Below, one piece after another: positions 17,001 through 25,853 of a DNA stretch of 64,000 nucleotides (positions are counted from its first letter, which is position 1; each line of letters starts with the position of its first letter). A program made the position numbers and the translations under genes. Source of the DNA: Acetivibrio sp. MSJd-27. Its GTDB lineage: Bacteria > Bacillota > Clostridia > UMGS1840 > HGM11507. The stretch covers positions 124,001 through 188,000 of the forward strand of contig NZ_JAHLPV010000001.1 of assembly GCF_018918095.1 (NCBI RefSeq), in the 5' to 3' direction. Below the pieces are notes generated by a model. That model worked only from the letters and a program-made list of their open reading frames with translations. It did not search any database and was not told where the DNA came from.

Positions 17001-17186
17001 TGCTTTGATCACGGGAATATCAGCCTGGTTGATGAGCACTCTTGGATGCGCGCCCTTCTCCGGATAAAAAGGCGGACTGTTCCATTTGCTTGTCAAAGAC
17101 GCAGACGCTGTGAAGGGAAAAAGCAGAAAACTCAGACACATGGAAAAAAGAATCGTTAAAGAAATCAGTTTTTTGTTTTTCTTCAT
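14061..17186 (-). CDS. Secreted heparinase II/III-like polysaccharide lyase with stalk and F5/8C domains
   Basis: A 1041-residue exported protein. A signal peptide (about 1-30, ending TASAS) leads into an alpha/alpha toroid region (about 40-370) and the heparinase II/III segment WMANHNHLDNGTFQIYYKG near residue 420, whose His/Asn residues belong to the active site. Beta-rich sequence follows, then two copper-amine-oxidase-N-type stalk repeats (about 805-905, DRTLVPMRAIFEKFGAEVEW and DGRFLVPVRFIAETFGSTV), then a discoidin-like F5/8C domain (about 915-1040). It should cleave an acidic polysaccharide such as a glycosaminoglycan outside the cell. Exact substrate unknown. It sits 105 bases behind the SLH/GLUG gene, which could help keep it at the surface. 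AAGGAGG precedes the ATG. Confidence 0.85.
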   Translation of the reverse strand: MKKNKKLISLTILFSMCLSFLLFPFTASASLTSKWNSPPFYPEKGAHPRVLINQADIPVIKANLTKPQNQNAYKKFQELLTQDTTGGFPDEKEAGKGNISANVQLLTAIEAKAFDYVINGNEQSGADAVASIKNAIKTIKYPTVGDYSRDSGMVLYVISIVYDWCYPLLSDKDKTQFIADGQTASANMEVGWPPERFGAVIGHGAEAQFLKELIAFAIATYDESPDIYEYVAGRFFDEYVPARNYWYKSHSLHQGSGYNTVRYAFDLWAQWLMYKISGQRVFVDDCQYVSYQCLYYTRPDEQIFREGDYSSESLGRIPSANSYAMRMGFLASGFYKDPYLKMELARLSDQYSKFENSFQWLTPVTFLIMNDPDLEPKSYKDLPNTKYFGEPNGLMMARTGWDLGVESPVAIAMMKIGGLWMANHNHLDNGTFQIYYKGNLANDSGLYTTYGVSHDVNWHKETIAHNGLLIYDPSEVPSGGAVNSGGQRRPGGEQVTIDGYLENDYKMAQVIGHEFGPDPYQPEYSYISGDITKSYTDKVSEVTRSMMFMPNENKDAPAVFFVMDKIAAKKANFKKTFLLHSLQEPEVDGNVTTIKRDTDGYNGKLTVQTLYPQNPTIEKIGGEGKQWYINGTNYVPSKGTAETMNKDLSSGWGRVEISPTEKQKTDYFLNAMYVSDADGKTEVIPAELIETDELLGAKLDQKVTMFNKEQKRIAGNTSFTVPGSGTYDIAVCGLEKGEWSILLNGKEIGTQIASEEGGMIYFSGEAGNYTLRMKDASKVKETPQVEPVEHENISIKIGKDYLYSDVPATIKDDRTLVPMRAIFEKFGAEVEWEDATQTATATRRGKTIRLTEDSQTVYVDDQPVTLDVPAQIVDGRFLVPVRFIAETFGSTVTWDDFAKIVNISEPKDSGASNKIPVVNVTWSSATADDKGGYNAVDGDLDTRWAANGIGENLTLEFDGVKKISSFSTAFNDPISRGYFFELEYSVDGKTFTKFFEGKSSQKQDIDTFKLDQPINAKYIRYIGKGGTYTDYILLQEIEFYE

Positions 17187-17210
17187 CGTTATCCTCCTTA
17201 AATAGGTTTT

Positions 17211-17241
17211 TGGTTCCGGATAGAATTTCTATCCGGAACCA
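17211..17241 (-). other. Strong hairpin in the leader of the lyase gene
   Basis: GGTTCCGGATAG (17212-17223) pairs perfectly with CTATCCGGAACC (17229-17240), one more pair outside. On the lyase strand it is followed by A-rich sequence, not a T-run, so it is not a standard terminator. It may be an RNA-stability or processing element between the SLH gene and the lyase gene. A second palindrome (GCTAAGC G GCTTAGC) lies at about 17250-17264. Confidence 0.5.
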
Positions 17242-17291
17242 CGCCCACCGCTAAGCGGCTTAGCATATTAAAAATTGGTTGTACACAAACT

Positions 17292-20200
17292 TCACTCCGC
17301 TGTAAATTCAGCAGAAACCTCATCGGACTTGCTGTCATCCGCAAACACTGCCTTACACACTACGATGTATGTATGCCCTGCTTCGGTATTCTCCAGCGTA
17401 TAGGAGGACGCGTCCGCAGCTAGGACCTCCTGCGTGACCGGAGTCAAATCATAGCCGTCATAAATGGTCAGTTCTATCCCGGTGATCTCATCTGCACTCG
17501 CTGCCGCCAGATTCAATTTTAAGCTTCCCCCTTCAAAGCTTCCGGTGATTTCCAGTGAGAAAGGCACCGAAGGGGTAAAGGTCAATCCACCGGGTGCATA
17601 GTATTCCGGTGTGCTTAGAACCGGAATATTGTTTGTATTGTCAAAGATATAGCCTGCGCTCAGTAAGCTCTGAACACAAGCGTTTCCGGCATCCTTCAAC
17701 TCTTCCTGTGCGACCAAAGTACTTCCTTCAAGACCATCGTCTACGCTTCCCTCACTGACATAATAACAATTTGTTAGTATATAGGTACAGCTTGTTACCG
17801 TATTCACCAACGGAATTGCAATCTCGTCACCTGCAGTATCTCCTGCGGCACGCTTGCTGAAAGTGCTGGAGGAATAGCAGTTGCTTACGGTCAATGTCTT
17901 GCCCGGAGACCATCCTGCACCTATCAGTCCGCCGCCTCTTCCATCACGATCTCCAAGAACAAGTCCTGTGCTGAAGCATCCGGATACCGTGAAATTAGCT
18001 GCCCACTGTCCTATAATACCGCCTACCTGTCCACCGGTATGTGCGACAACCTTTCCGGAATGGTAGCAGTCAATCACATCCGCACCGCTTAATCCAACAA
18101 TTCCGCCAACAACAGATTGTGCTCTGACGGTTCCTGTATTTCCGCAGGCATTGATTACAATATTACTTCTTCCGATGATGCCGCCGACCTGCATTCCGGT
18201 AACCTCAAAATTTCCGGTATTATAACAGTTGGATACCGTACTCCCTGTGACAACGCCATCATATGCATTTCCAATGATACCGCCAATATACATACCTGTT
18301 GCTTTGATTGTAGCCATGTTGATGCATCCGCTTACATCAGCGTTGATCAATTTTCCTGCAACAGAACCCACATTTGCAGTGACGTTGTTTTTCGAAAGAG
18401 TCGCTGTAATGCTTCCAGCAATCACCAGATTGGAGACGGAGGCCTTTGCATCCGCTGAGCCGAGAACTGCAAAGAGCCCTGTGTTTTCGGTTGTAGAATT
18501 GATATTAACGGTCAAGATATATTTCTTATCGCCACCGGATGTAATCGTTCCCGTAAATTCCGGGATCGGTGTATAGTCACCCAAATCGATATCATTCATC
18601 ACGACAAAATGTTTGTCCGGATTGCTGCGAACCTGCTCGAAATCCTCTTTTGTGCGCAGCTGGAAGGGATTTTCCGCACTGCCGTCTCCGCTGTCTCCCG
18701 CGGCCGGAACAGGCGTATGCACGACCTTCACCTTCAAAGCCTCCGAATCCAGCAGCTGGGAGTCCCCGCTGATTGCTTTGATCTCCACGTAAGCTTCCGC
18801 ATCTCCGATCACAGACGTGTCCGGAATGATAAACAGGTTCTTTTCCGCATCATACTGCATTGTGCTGTTCTCAGCAGAGCCTATTACAAATTTCCCCTGA
18901 TAACCGGAAGCATTTTCATCCTTAGCCACTGCGATGACAACACGGTTTTTGCCGTCCACCGCTCTGCTCCTCAGTTCCGCCTGCGGTGTATCCAATGTGG
19001 GAAGGGTACGCGTAACGGTGATTTCATCGGAATAGGGGGAATCGCTGTACTCGGTGCTTCCTGCGATGGCTTTGACCGAAACGGTAACCTGTGTTACTGC
19101 CTGGGAAGAACCGGCTGTTTTTTCCGCAATCCAACTTTCCAGATCATAGGAAGTTCCGTTTACCGGAATCACTTCCTGAATCTGTCCCAGCACCGCTTTC
19201 AAAGCATAGGAACCTGCATTCTCCACCGCATTCCAGTTCACAACCGTGCTGCCGGACGGAACGGGAGAGAGAACCGGCTTTTCCAGCGTGTTGCCGGAAT
19301 AAGGAATCACCTCGTAAATCTTTTCCGTGGAATAGAGGGATTCACCGTATTTTAACCGTACAATTACTTCGTAAGGATTCTGCTCTTTGCATCCGGGAAC
19401 CGCAAAGGTATTTTCGGCCGCGTCCACAAGCTGTCTTTCCAGAATCGTCTGGAAGTTATTGTTATTGATAACGGTCAGCTCGATCCCTGTAATTTCAGGA
19501 TTGGTCACCGGATTCCAGGAAAGCAGCATATTCCCGTTTTCGTATACTCCCTTTAAGCCCATATCAAAATCAAATAACTTCAGTTCTCCTGCCCCGTAAT
19601 AGGGAATTGCTTTCAGAACAGGATATTGGAAGGCAACATATTCATAGGCCGTTCCCATTAACTTGTCAAGGCCTTCGGTCGTCTTATCCGCCAGCTGATT
19701 CGAGGTGAGCGGCGTGGAACCTGCAAAGCCGTCATCCTCCCCTGTTTCGCTGAGATAGAAGCAATCGGTATAGGTAAAACCGGCCGCCCCTTCAATATTA
19801 TTAAAGCCAAGGGGAGTTGTTCTTCCCACTGCGCCGGTAACCGTTCCCGCGTTATAGCAGCGGTTGAGCGCGCCGTGGCTGCTGGCGTTCCAGAAACCGC
19901 CTACGATACCGCCCGCTGCGTCGCCGGAGACAATCTCACCGGTGTTGAAGCAATCAGTTATCGGTGAAGAGGACTGCCGCACACCGCCGGCAATTCCGCC
20001 GACGTTTGCTTTACTGGTTGCGCTGACCCGTCCGGAATTATAACTGGAGGCAATGGTTGCGTAGGTCATACCAGCAAGACCGCCCACATGGCTTCCCACG
20101 CCTGATACATTGCCGAGATTCGCAGATTCTTTGATGGATGCATGGCCGTAGCCAATCAGCCCGCCTACCGAGCTTCCCGCTCCGATGACATCCCCCAGAT

Positions 20201-21959
20201 TAAAACAGTTTTCAATGCTGCCCTTGCCAACCTCGGCGGTTAAATATCCAGTAAACCCGACAAGACCGCCCACATAGGTTGTTCCGTTGATTGTCGCATT
20301 ATTGATACAGTTGCGAATGGTTCCATTGTGCATCCAGCCGACGATACCGCCTACAGCCGATTTGCCGGAAACGCTTCCGCTTAAGATAATATCCGAGACA
20401 ACGGCGCCTCCTTCCAGCTTGTAGAACAAACCGACTCTATCGCCGCCGTTGACATTGATATCAACTGTTACCGTATGCTGTCCGCTGTCAGAGCGGAACG
20501 TGCCGGTAAACTCCGGCAGAGGTTCAAAGCTGCCCAAATCCACATCGTTCATCAAAACAAAATGTTTATCCGGATTGTTCCGCACCAGTTCAAAATCCTC
20601 TTTGGTGCGCAGAAGGTAGGGATCCTCTTTCGTTCCCGTTCCCTGTTTTGTGTCATCCGGAACCGCCGTATCCGTAATTTCCGCTTTCGTGTATGCCGAA
20701 TCCCTGTACTGGGGCTTCTGGCCGCTGACCGCTTTGATCTCCACTGCCCCTTTGCCGGAACCGATCACCGAGGTGTCGGGAATGATGAATACCTTCGCGG
20801 ATTCATCGTAAACCATACTGCTGTTTTCCGCGCCATTCACCAAAAAACGTCCGGCATATCCGGCGATGTTTTCTTGCGGATCCATAGAAATAACCACGCG
20901 GTTTTTCTTATTTACAATTTTGTTTGCAACATGCAATACAGGTGCATCCACGGAGGGATACTTCTTCGTGTAGCTTACCCGCTTGGAAAAATCAGAGGAG
21001 GTATATCCTGATTTGGAGGCAATTGCCCGCACTCTGACGGACACCTCAAAGGAAGATTCTTCCGATTCAGCGGTAACCGTATCCACCGTGTCTGTCAAAT
21101 CATAAGAGGTACCGCTGACCGAAACCGTCTTTGTAATACCGTGAACTGTGAGCTCCAATTCATAAGCGGACGCATTGGAAACCTTGCTCCACTGAATCAC
21201 TTCCGTCTCCGGATCCATCTTGCTGACAGACGGCGCGGAAAGCTTGCCGCCGTTTGTGCTTCCACTTCCGCCGCTGCCGGAGCCGGAACCGCTCCCGCCG
21301 GTACTGATGGAAGAGTTCCCTCCCATACTGGAGATATCTCCTGTGTTGTTCTCGGATGGATTTTCAAAATCCGCTGTCTTTTTCAGATGCCTCCCTACAA
21401 CCGAGAAAGCTTCCGCTCTTGTAATGCTGTTCTCCCCCTGAAAGCTTCCGTCCGGATAGCCGGAAAGATATTCTGCTTTTACCAGGGCAGCCACAGCTCC
21501 TTTGCCCCAATCGGCAATCTGGTCCGCATCAGTGAACGTTAAGGAAGTATCCGCCGTGTCCAGGTTGAGAACGCGCGCCAGAATCACGCACACCTCTGTT
21601 CTGGTGATATTGTCCTGGGGATTTCCGTTTCCCTCCGCGTCTCCCTGAATGTATCCTTTCTTCTTGGCGATTGCCATTTCATCCGCATACCAATCGGAAG
21701 CGTCCACATCCGGGAAGTTCTCCGCTCCCTTTTCGGTATAGCGAAAGGTTTTGTTGATCACTTTGATGAATTCCGCTCTGGAGATAGCTGCGTCTGGATT
21801 CACATTGCCGCTTTCATCCCCGGAAACAATACCGTTTTTTATCAAAAGTTCAATGGTATCCTTTGCCCAATGGCTGTCATAATCCGAAGCAAAGCCGGGC
21901 AGTACCACAGCGCTTAGCAGCATCAGGATGGAAAGAAAAATACTTAAGCTCTTTTTCAT
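17292..21959 (-). CDS. SLH-anchored surface protein with two GLUG-repeat modules
   Basis: A 1555-residue exported protein. After a signal peptide (about 1-24), three SLH repeats (about 25-195; DSHWAKDTIELLIKNGIVSG, ASDWYADEMAIAKKKGYIQG, IADWGKGAVAALVKAEYLSG) should bind a pyruvylated cell-wall polymer. A Gly/Ser linker (about 205-235) precedes two large modules. Each begins with fibronectin-like sequence, then the conserved block RTKEDFE.VR.NPDKHFV (about 456 and 1100), then GLUG repeats of the form GGIVGW...I..C.N.G (about 520-740 and 1150-1420). These repeats occur in surface adhesins and may form a beta-solenoid. It starts 15 bases behind the preceding SLH gene, so they share a transcript. 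Confidence 0.9.
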   Translation of the reverse strand: MKKSLSIFLSILMLLSAVVLPGFASDYDSHWAKDTIELLIKNGIVSGDESGNVNPDAAISRAEFIKVINKTFRYTEKGAENFPDVDASDWYADEMAIAKKKGYIQGDAEGNGNPQDNITRTEVCVILARVLNLDTADTSLTFTDADQIADWGKGAVAALVKAEYLSGYPDGSFQGENSITRAEAFSVVGRHLKKTADFENPSENNTGDISSMGGNSSISTGGSGSGSGSGGSGSTNGGKLSAPSVSKMDPETEVIQWSKVSNASAYELELTVHGITKTVSVSGTSYDLTDTVDTVTAESEESSFEVSVRVRAIASKSGYTSSDFSKRVSYTKKYPSVDAPVLHVANKIVNKKNRVVISMDPQENIAGYAGRFLVNGAENSSMVYDESAKVFIIPDTSVIGSGKGAVEIKAVSGQKPQYRDSAYTKAEITDTAVPDDTKQGTGTKEDPYLLRTKEDFELVRNNPDKHFVLMNDVDLGSFEPLPEFTGTFRSDSGQHTVTVDINVNGGDRVGLFYKLEGGAVVSDIILSGSVSGKSAVGGIVGWMHNGTIRNCINNATINGTTYVGGLVGFTGYLTAEVGKGSIENCFNLGDVIGAGSSVGGLIGYGHASIKESANLGNVSGVGSHVGGLAGMTYATIASSYNSGRVSATSKANVGGIAGGVRQSSSPITDCFNTGEIVSGDAAGGIVGGFWNASSHGALNRCYNAGTVTGAVGRTTPLGFNNIEGAAGFTYTDCFYLSETGEDDGFAGSTPLTSNQLADKTTEGLDKLMGTAYEYVAFQYPVLKAIPYYGAGELKLFDFDMGLKGVYENGNMLLSWNPVTNPEITGIELTVINNNNFQTILERQLVDAAENTFAVPGCKEQNPYEVIVRLKYGESLYSTEKIYEVIPYSGNTLEKPVLSPVPSGSTVVNWNAVENAGSYALKAVLGQIQEVIPVNGTSYDLESWIAEKTAGSSQAVTQVTVSVKAIAGSTEYSDSPYSDEITVTRTLPTLDTPQAELRSRAVDGKNRVVIAVAKDENASGYQGKFVIGSAENSTMQYDAEKNLFIIPDTSVIGDAEAYVEIKAISGDSQLLDSEALKVKVVHTPVPAAGDSGDGSAENPFQLRTKEDFEQVRSNPDKHFVVMNDIDLGDYTPIPEFTGTITSGGDKKYILTVNINSTTENTGLFAVLGSADAKASVSNLVIAGSITATLSKNNVTANVGSVAGKLINADVSGCINMATIKATGMYIGGIIGNAYDGVVTGSTVSNCYNTGNFEVTGMQVGGIIGRSNIVINACGNTGTVRAQSVVGGIVGLSGADVIDCYHSGKVVAHTGGQVGGIIGQWAANFTVSGCFSTGLVLGDRDGRGGGLIGAGWSPGKTLTVSNCYSSSTFSKRAAGDTAGDEIAIPLVNTVTSCTYILTNCYYVSEGSVDDGLEGSTLVAQEELKDAGNACVQSLLSAGYIFDNTNNIPVLSTPEYYAPGGLTFTPSVPFSLEITGSFEGGSLKLNLAAASADEITGIELTIYDGYDLTPVTQEVLAADASSYTLENTEAGHTYIVVCKAVFADDSKSDEVSAEFTAE

Positions 21960-21974
21960 GGTTCTCTCCCCTTT

Positions 21975-24900
21975 CTATTGTTCCGTGTTAAATATGATTA
22001 GCTGGCTGTAGGTGAGCAGACGGTGGAAGAACAGAACCTGACTGGCCTTGTCCTTTCCGTCAGCCGCTACTGTTTTGATGTCGTCCATGGAGCCCTTCTT
22101 AATGGTAACCTCTCCGGTGGAAGCCTTCGTGGTGATCGTCAGAATCGGAACGGACCCCGCCTTGATATAACTCTCCATGTAGGTACCGGCATCCATTGGC
22201 GTGATATCGGAAATGGTCGTTTTCGGAGTATAGCTGATCAGATTGTTTCCGACTCTCTCTTTGATCAGACCAATCCCGACGACATAAGTTGATTCCAAAT
22301 CCGCCGCATAGGTTGACATATAGAATGGGAAGGTTTTACTGGTTTTGCCGCCCTCGGTTGTATACGGGTAAGTCATCCCGGAGGGATACCATGCCATCGG
22401 CAGGTTGGAATCCAAGTCTCCCAGATTGGCAACCCGTTCAATATGGGTCAATTTTCCGTTTGTTTTCCCGATCCGCACAATATCGCCTTTTTTCAGCGGG
22501 GGAATGTTTGCGGTATAGGAGGTATCTCCTTCCTTGTGTCCCTCAACCAGATAACGGTAGTAGAAAGGAAGCTCATCGAAATTCATAACCGCATCCATCT
22601 CGGTCACACCGTCCTTGGTGTAATAGATCTTCTTTACTGTCTCCCCGGATGCCTCGTCATAAACATCTGTCATCCGCACCACCGCACACATGGGATTGGC
22701 GGTATCCCAGCTGAAGGTGGAGAGAATATCGGTTCTTCCCCGCACGACCAGCAGACCGGCAACACCCGTGCTGGGATCGATATCGTATGCCTGCAGATCA
22801 TAACGGCCGTCGCTGTTAAACTGTCCGGAGGACAGAACCTTATAATTTTCGTCAAGCATATCATTTTCATAGGCTTTTATCAGATCCAGCTTGAATGTAA
22901 ACTGTTTCCCGCTTGAACCATATTTGTTGGCGTATTCCTTCAAGCCAAAGGTATCAATATCCGGCACACTGATAATGCGGGTGGAGCCTGTGACGAAATA
23001 TCTTCCGTCCACACAGTTGGTTCTTGTGCTGTAGCCTGCTGTTCTTGGCGTCCTAAGAGCCGCTTTTAACGTGTTGTCGTCCGACATTTCATCCTCACTG
23101 TATGGAATTGGCGTCAGACTTCTGTATGTATTTAAGACATTGCCTTTCGCGCTGCTATCTTCCGGATAGTTGGGATTCTCCGTCTCGATCTCCGTTACAT
23201 AACCATCCGAGCTGATTTTTACAACGATCGGTTTTGACAGATATTCTTCCGGTGCAGGCCCGTATATCTTATTCCCGCTGGTATCCGTTTCCTCATATCT
23301 TGCAAATTGAGAGGGACGTTTTACCAAAGCTGCCATCTGTTTTTCCGGTGTGTCACAGGTAACGCCGTCGATTTTCACTTTTCCTCTTAACGCATACTCC
23401 CCGACGCCGGTATCCGGAACAAAAATTTTCGCCCTGACCTCGTCGTTCAGTCCGTCATCCCGTTCCGCCGCAATCAAGTAAGCATAATTTTTGGAAGCAC
23501 CCTGCGTCTCCACATAGGCAACCTTGCCTGTCGCATCCAGATGCAAGGTTACTTCCGCTCCCAAACGGATCATGGAAAGGTAATTCGGTTTCACGCTTAA
23601 AATACTGGAAGACAGCTCATAAGCCGTTCCGTTAACCGTGACAGAAGAATCGGACTGTGCAACAGACTCCACGGTTCCGGCAGCGGATTCCTCTCGGACT
23701 GCAAGGAAATAAAAATCTTTGCTGTCAATTTTTCCCGGCGCCTTTGCCACCGAGACAACAATATCTGTACTCAAATCCGCAATGGTCTCATACTCGGTTG
23801 TCCAAATAAATTTATAATCCGCATTCTCCTCGGACACATCGATGGACATGGCGGGATTGAATTTACAGTTGAGCATATCCCCTACACTGTCCACAAAAAT
23901 ATTTCTCGCCGATCCGGAAAAGTTGGTCTCATCATAATAGTTAAAACTGATAACATCCAAAACGTCAAAACGATTGTCGTTGTCGGTATCGATCAACCGA
24001 ATGGTGCCATCTGTAAACCGCAGCATATCATTGGTGTAAGAGGTCAGATGAACCCCGTTGAAAATAACAAGAGGGGCGCTGAAGCTATATTTTTGATATT
24101 TTCCGGAATCCTTTTCCTTTTCGTATTCCAGATAGGAGTCGGTGACGGAAATCACCTTGGAAGCGTCCAGCGTTACCTCATTGGAACTGCTGTGCACATA
24201 ATAATGGACAACCTCATCCCTTCCGGTCTCCTCGTTTGCACGGACATAGACCTTAAGCCGGCTGCCAATATAGTTGTCAATATCGGTTTCCCCTTTATAT
24301 ACGGTCAGGGTTGTACCCTCTTTGTACAGCTTGAGCACAATGCGTTCTGCATCCCCTGTCGGATCCGACAGAAGAGAAGTGATGCCGTTATCCACGACCT
24401 GTGCATCGTATTCCCGGATATTCAGTCTGGAAAGCAGCAGATTGGAATTTTTATCAATTTCAACCTGAATATCCGGCGAGACAACACTGGAGATAACAAC
24501 CAGATCGGCAAACAGTGAATTGTATACCAATTTGGCCATCACCGCACCGCTGATAGCATCCCTTTGGGAGAGATCCACATTCTTTGTCATCCCAGTTTCG
24601 GTTGCAACTCTGTAATATCCCGTGGGATAACCGCCGTACGCTTTTGCATAGGGCGTATACCCCAGGGCATTTGTCAGAATCGTAATCGTGTCAATCATGG
24701 TCAGTTCACTGTCAGGATGAAAATAATTTGCGTTATCCCCAGTGATAATCCTCAGATCTTTACAGGTCTTTATGTAAGGATAATACATATTTTCCGGCCC
24801 CACATCCACAAAGATCGGTTCATAGGAATCCGTGACGGAAAAATCACCGTTTGGCTGTAAAACACTCAGAATAATTTTCGTAAACTCCGCTTTCGTCACC

Positions 24901-25070
24901 GTCTTTTGCGGATCAAATTTTGCGTCCATCACTCCGATTTTTTGCAGAAACGAAATCTCGTTGGCATACTGCTCTGACGAAGTTTCCCCTTCCGCCGCAA
25001 TAATGCCGCATGGAAAGGCTGAAATCACCAGAATAAGTACAATGAAAAGAGCCATAATTTTGTTTCTCAT
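21975..25070 (-). CDS. Large SLH-domain surface protein
   Basis: A 1031-residue exported protein with signal peptide (about 1-26) and an N-terminal SLH region (about 35-190; EQYANEISFLQKIGVMDAKF, NMYYPYIKTCKDLRIITG). The remaining ~840 residues are rich in short beta segments (for example VDNGITSLLSDPTGDAERIV, ESAAGTVESVAQSDSSVTV) with no catalytic motif that I recognise. Its organisation resembles the 829-residue SLH protein at 40664-43153, so the two are probably paralogues. It is the first gene of the minus-strand surface block and has its own promoter and GGGAGG site. Anchoring by SLH is established for the domain; a structural or scaffold role is inference. Confidence 0.85.
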   Translation of the reverse strand: MRNKIMALFIVLILVISAFPCGIIAAEGETSSEQYANEISFLQKIGVMDAKFDPQKTVTKAEFTKIILSVLQPNGDFSVTDSYEPIFVDVGPENMYYPYIKTCKDLRIITGDNANYFHPDSELTMIDTITILTNALGYTPYAKAYGGYPTGYYRVATETGMTKNVDLSQRDAISGAVMAKLVYNSLFADLVVISSVVSPDIQVEIDKNSNLLLSRLNIREYDAQVVDNGITSLLSDPTGDAERIVLKLYKEGTTLTVYKGETDIDNYIGSRLKVYVRANEETGRDEVVHYYVHSSSNEVTLDASKVISVTDSYLEYEKEKDSGKYQKYSFSAPLVIFNGVHLTSYTNDMLRFTDGTIRLIDTDNDNRFDVLDVISFNYYDETNFSGSARNIFVDSVGDMLNCKFNPAMSIDVSEENADYKFIWTTEYETIADLSTDIVVSVAKAPGKIDSKDFYFLAVREESAAGTVESVAQSDSSVTVNGTAYELSSSILSVKPNYLSMIRLGAEVTLHLDATGKVAYVETQGASKNYAYLIAAERDDGLNDEVRAKIFVPDTGVGEYALRGKVKIDGVTCDTPEKQMAALVKRPSQFARYEETDTSGNKIYGPAPEEYLSKPIVVKISSDGYVTEIETENPNYPEDSSAKGNVLNTYRSLTPIPYSEDEMSDDNTLKAALRTPRTAGYSTRTNCVDGRYFVTGSTRIISVPDIDTFGLKEYANKYGSSGKQFTFKLDLIKAYENDMLDENYKVLSSGQFNSDGRYDLQAYDIDPSTGVAGLLVVRGRTDILSTFSWDTANPMCAVVRMTDVYDEASGETVKKIYYTKDGVTEMDAVMNFDELPFYYRYLVEGHKEGDTSYTANIPPLKKGDIVRIGKTNGKLTHIERVANLGDLDSNLPMAWYPSGMTYPYTTEGGKTSKTFPFYMSTYAADLESTYVVGIGLIKERVGNNLISYTPKTTISDITPMDAGTYMESYIKAGSVPILTITTKASTGEVTIKKGSMDDIKTVAADGKDKASQVLFFHRLLTYSQLIIFNTEQ

Positions 25071-25103
25071 AGTTATTCCTCCCTTTTATTTTTCTACATT
25101 TTC

Positions 25104-25132
25104 ATTATAAATAAGGACTATTTTAAAGTAAA
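25104..25132 (-). promoter_or_regulatory. Sigma-A promoter of the SLH/lyase block
   Basis: Minus-strand TTTACT (25127-25132), 17-base spacer, TATAAT (25104-25109), about 30 bases ahead of the SLH start codon. Confidence 0.75.
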
Positions 25133-25668
25133 GCACATATATTGCCCAATTTTAGCCCGATATTGCGCTCAAAAAATGCTTTTTTTGTTTCAAACAAAAG
25201 TGATTCTTCCACCCACAAGGTTCCCTGTCCCGGTCATAGCAAGCTGAAATGATTCTGCCGGCTCCCCGCCTCCTTTGGTATATTTATTTTATCACAGAAA
25301 CTAAAAAATTTGGATGGTATTTTTTGTATAAAAATAAGGCATACTATAGGGCAGCAGCAAGCAATATTGTGATAACCGGTTTTCCTTTTCAATTTTCTCC
25401 GAAGCTCTCAGCATTTTTAATGCGCTAGAGGTTCGTGAGGTTATTATACCATACATTTTGTTCTCCTATCATCACATATGTTATTATCAATTGTTCAAAA
25501 ACGACCATTCCAGCATTTTCCTTCGGGAGCGCTTTTCTCCTTTTAAAATGATAACATAAATTGAAAGAAATATCATACAATAAAGAGTGTCTTATTTTAA
25601 AGTCTTTCTTTTTCGACTGAATTATGTATCATTCTATCTAAAAAAACAGAATTTTTACAGAGATTTTA
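25133..25668. other. Long intergenic region before the glycogen operon
   Basis: About 540 bases of AT-rich sequence without a supported gene. It contains a GC-rich island at about 25199-25280 with several short complementary words (CCGG/CCGG, TCAT/ATGA, ACAGG/CCTTGT on the minus strand), discussed as a possible structured RNA. The rest shows no recognisable element. Confidence 0.4.
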
Positions 25669-25697
25669 TGGCAATTATAAATAAAACTGTGTATAAT
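25669..25697 (+). promoter_or_regulatory. Possible promoter of the glycogen operon
   Basis: TGGCAA (25669-25674), 17-base spacer, TATAAT (25692-25697). The -10 is perfect and the -35 is weak; the leader would be about 150 nt. Confidence 0.4.
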
Positions 25698-25853
25698 AAA
25701 GATAGAATTTTCTGCAGCATAAAAAATTACATCAAAATAAAGTTTTGTATTTCACCCGGAAAATTTCATTCTTTTTTCTGTTTTGGCGAACGACTCGAAA
25801 AAGGAAAAATTTCAAAAATGCACAATAGTAAAAGAAAAGCAGAGGTGGTTATC

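Noticed and set aside
15909-17159. 416-residue frame opposite the lyase gene
   Set aside because: The minus-strand frame has a signal peptide, family motifs and a good ribosome binding site; this one has none.
25199-25280. Known c-di-GMP, TPP, NiCo or SRP RNA class
   Set aside because: The conserved core words of these classes are absent; left as an unassigned structured candidate.
25587-25853. 89-residue N-terminal extension of glgB
   Set aside because: AT-rich leader sequence with no ribosome binding site; the ATG at 25854 has one and begins the conserved part soon after.
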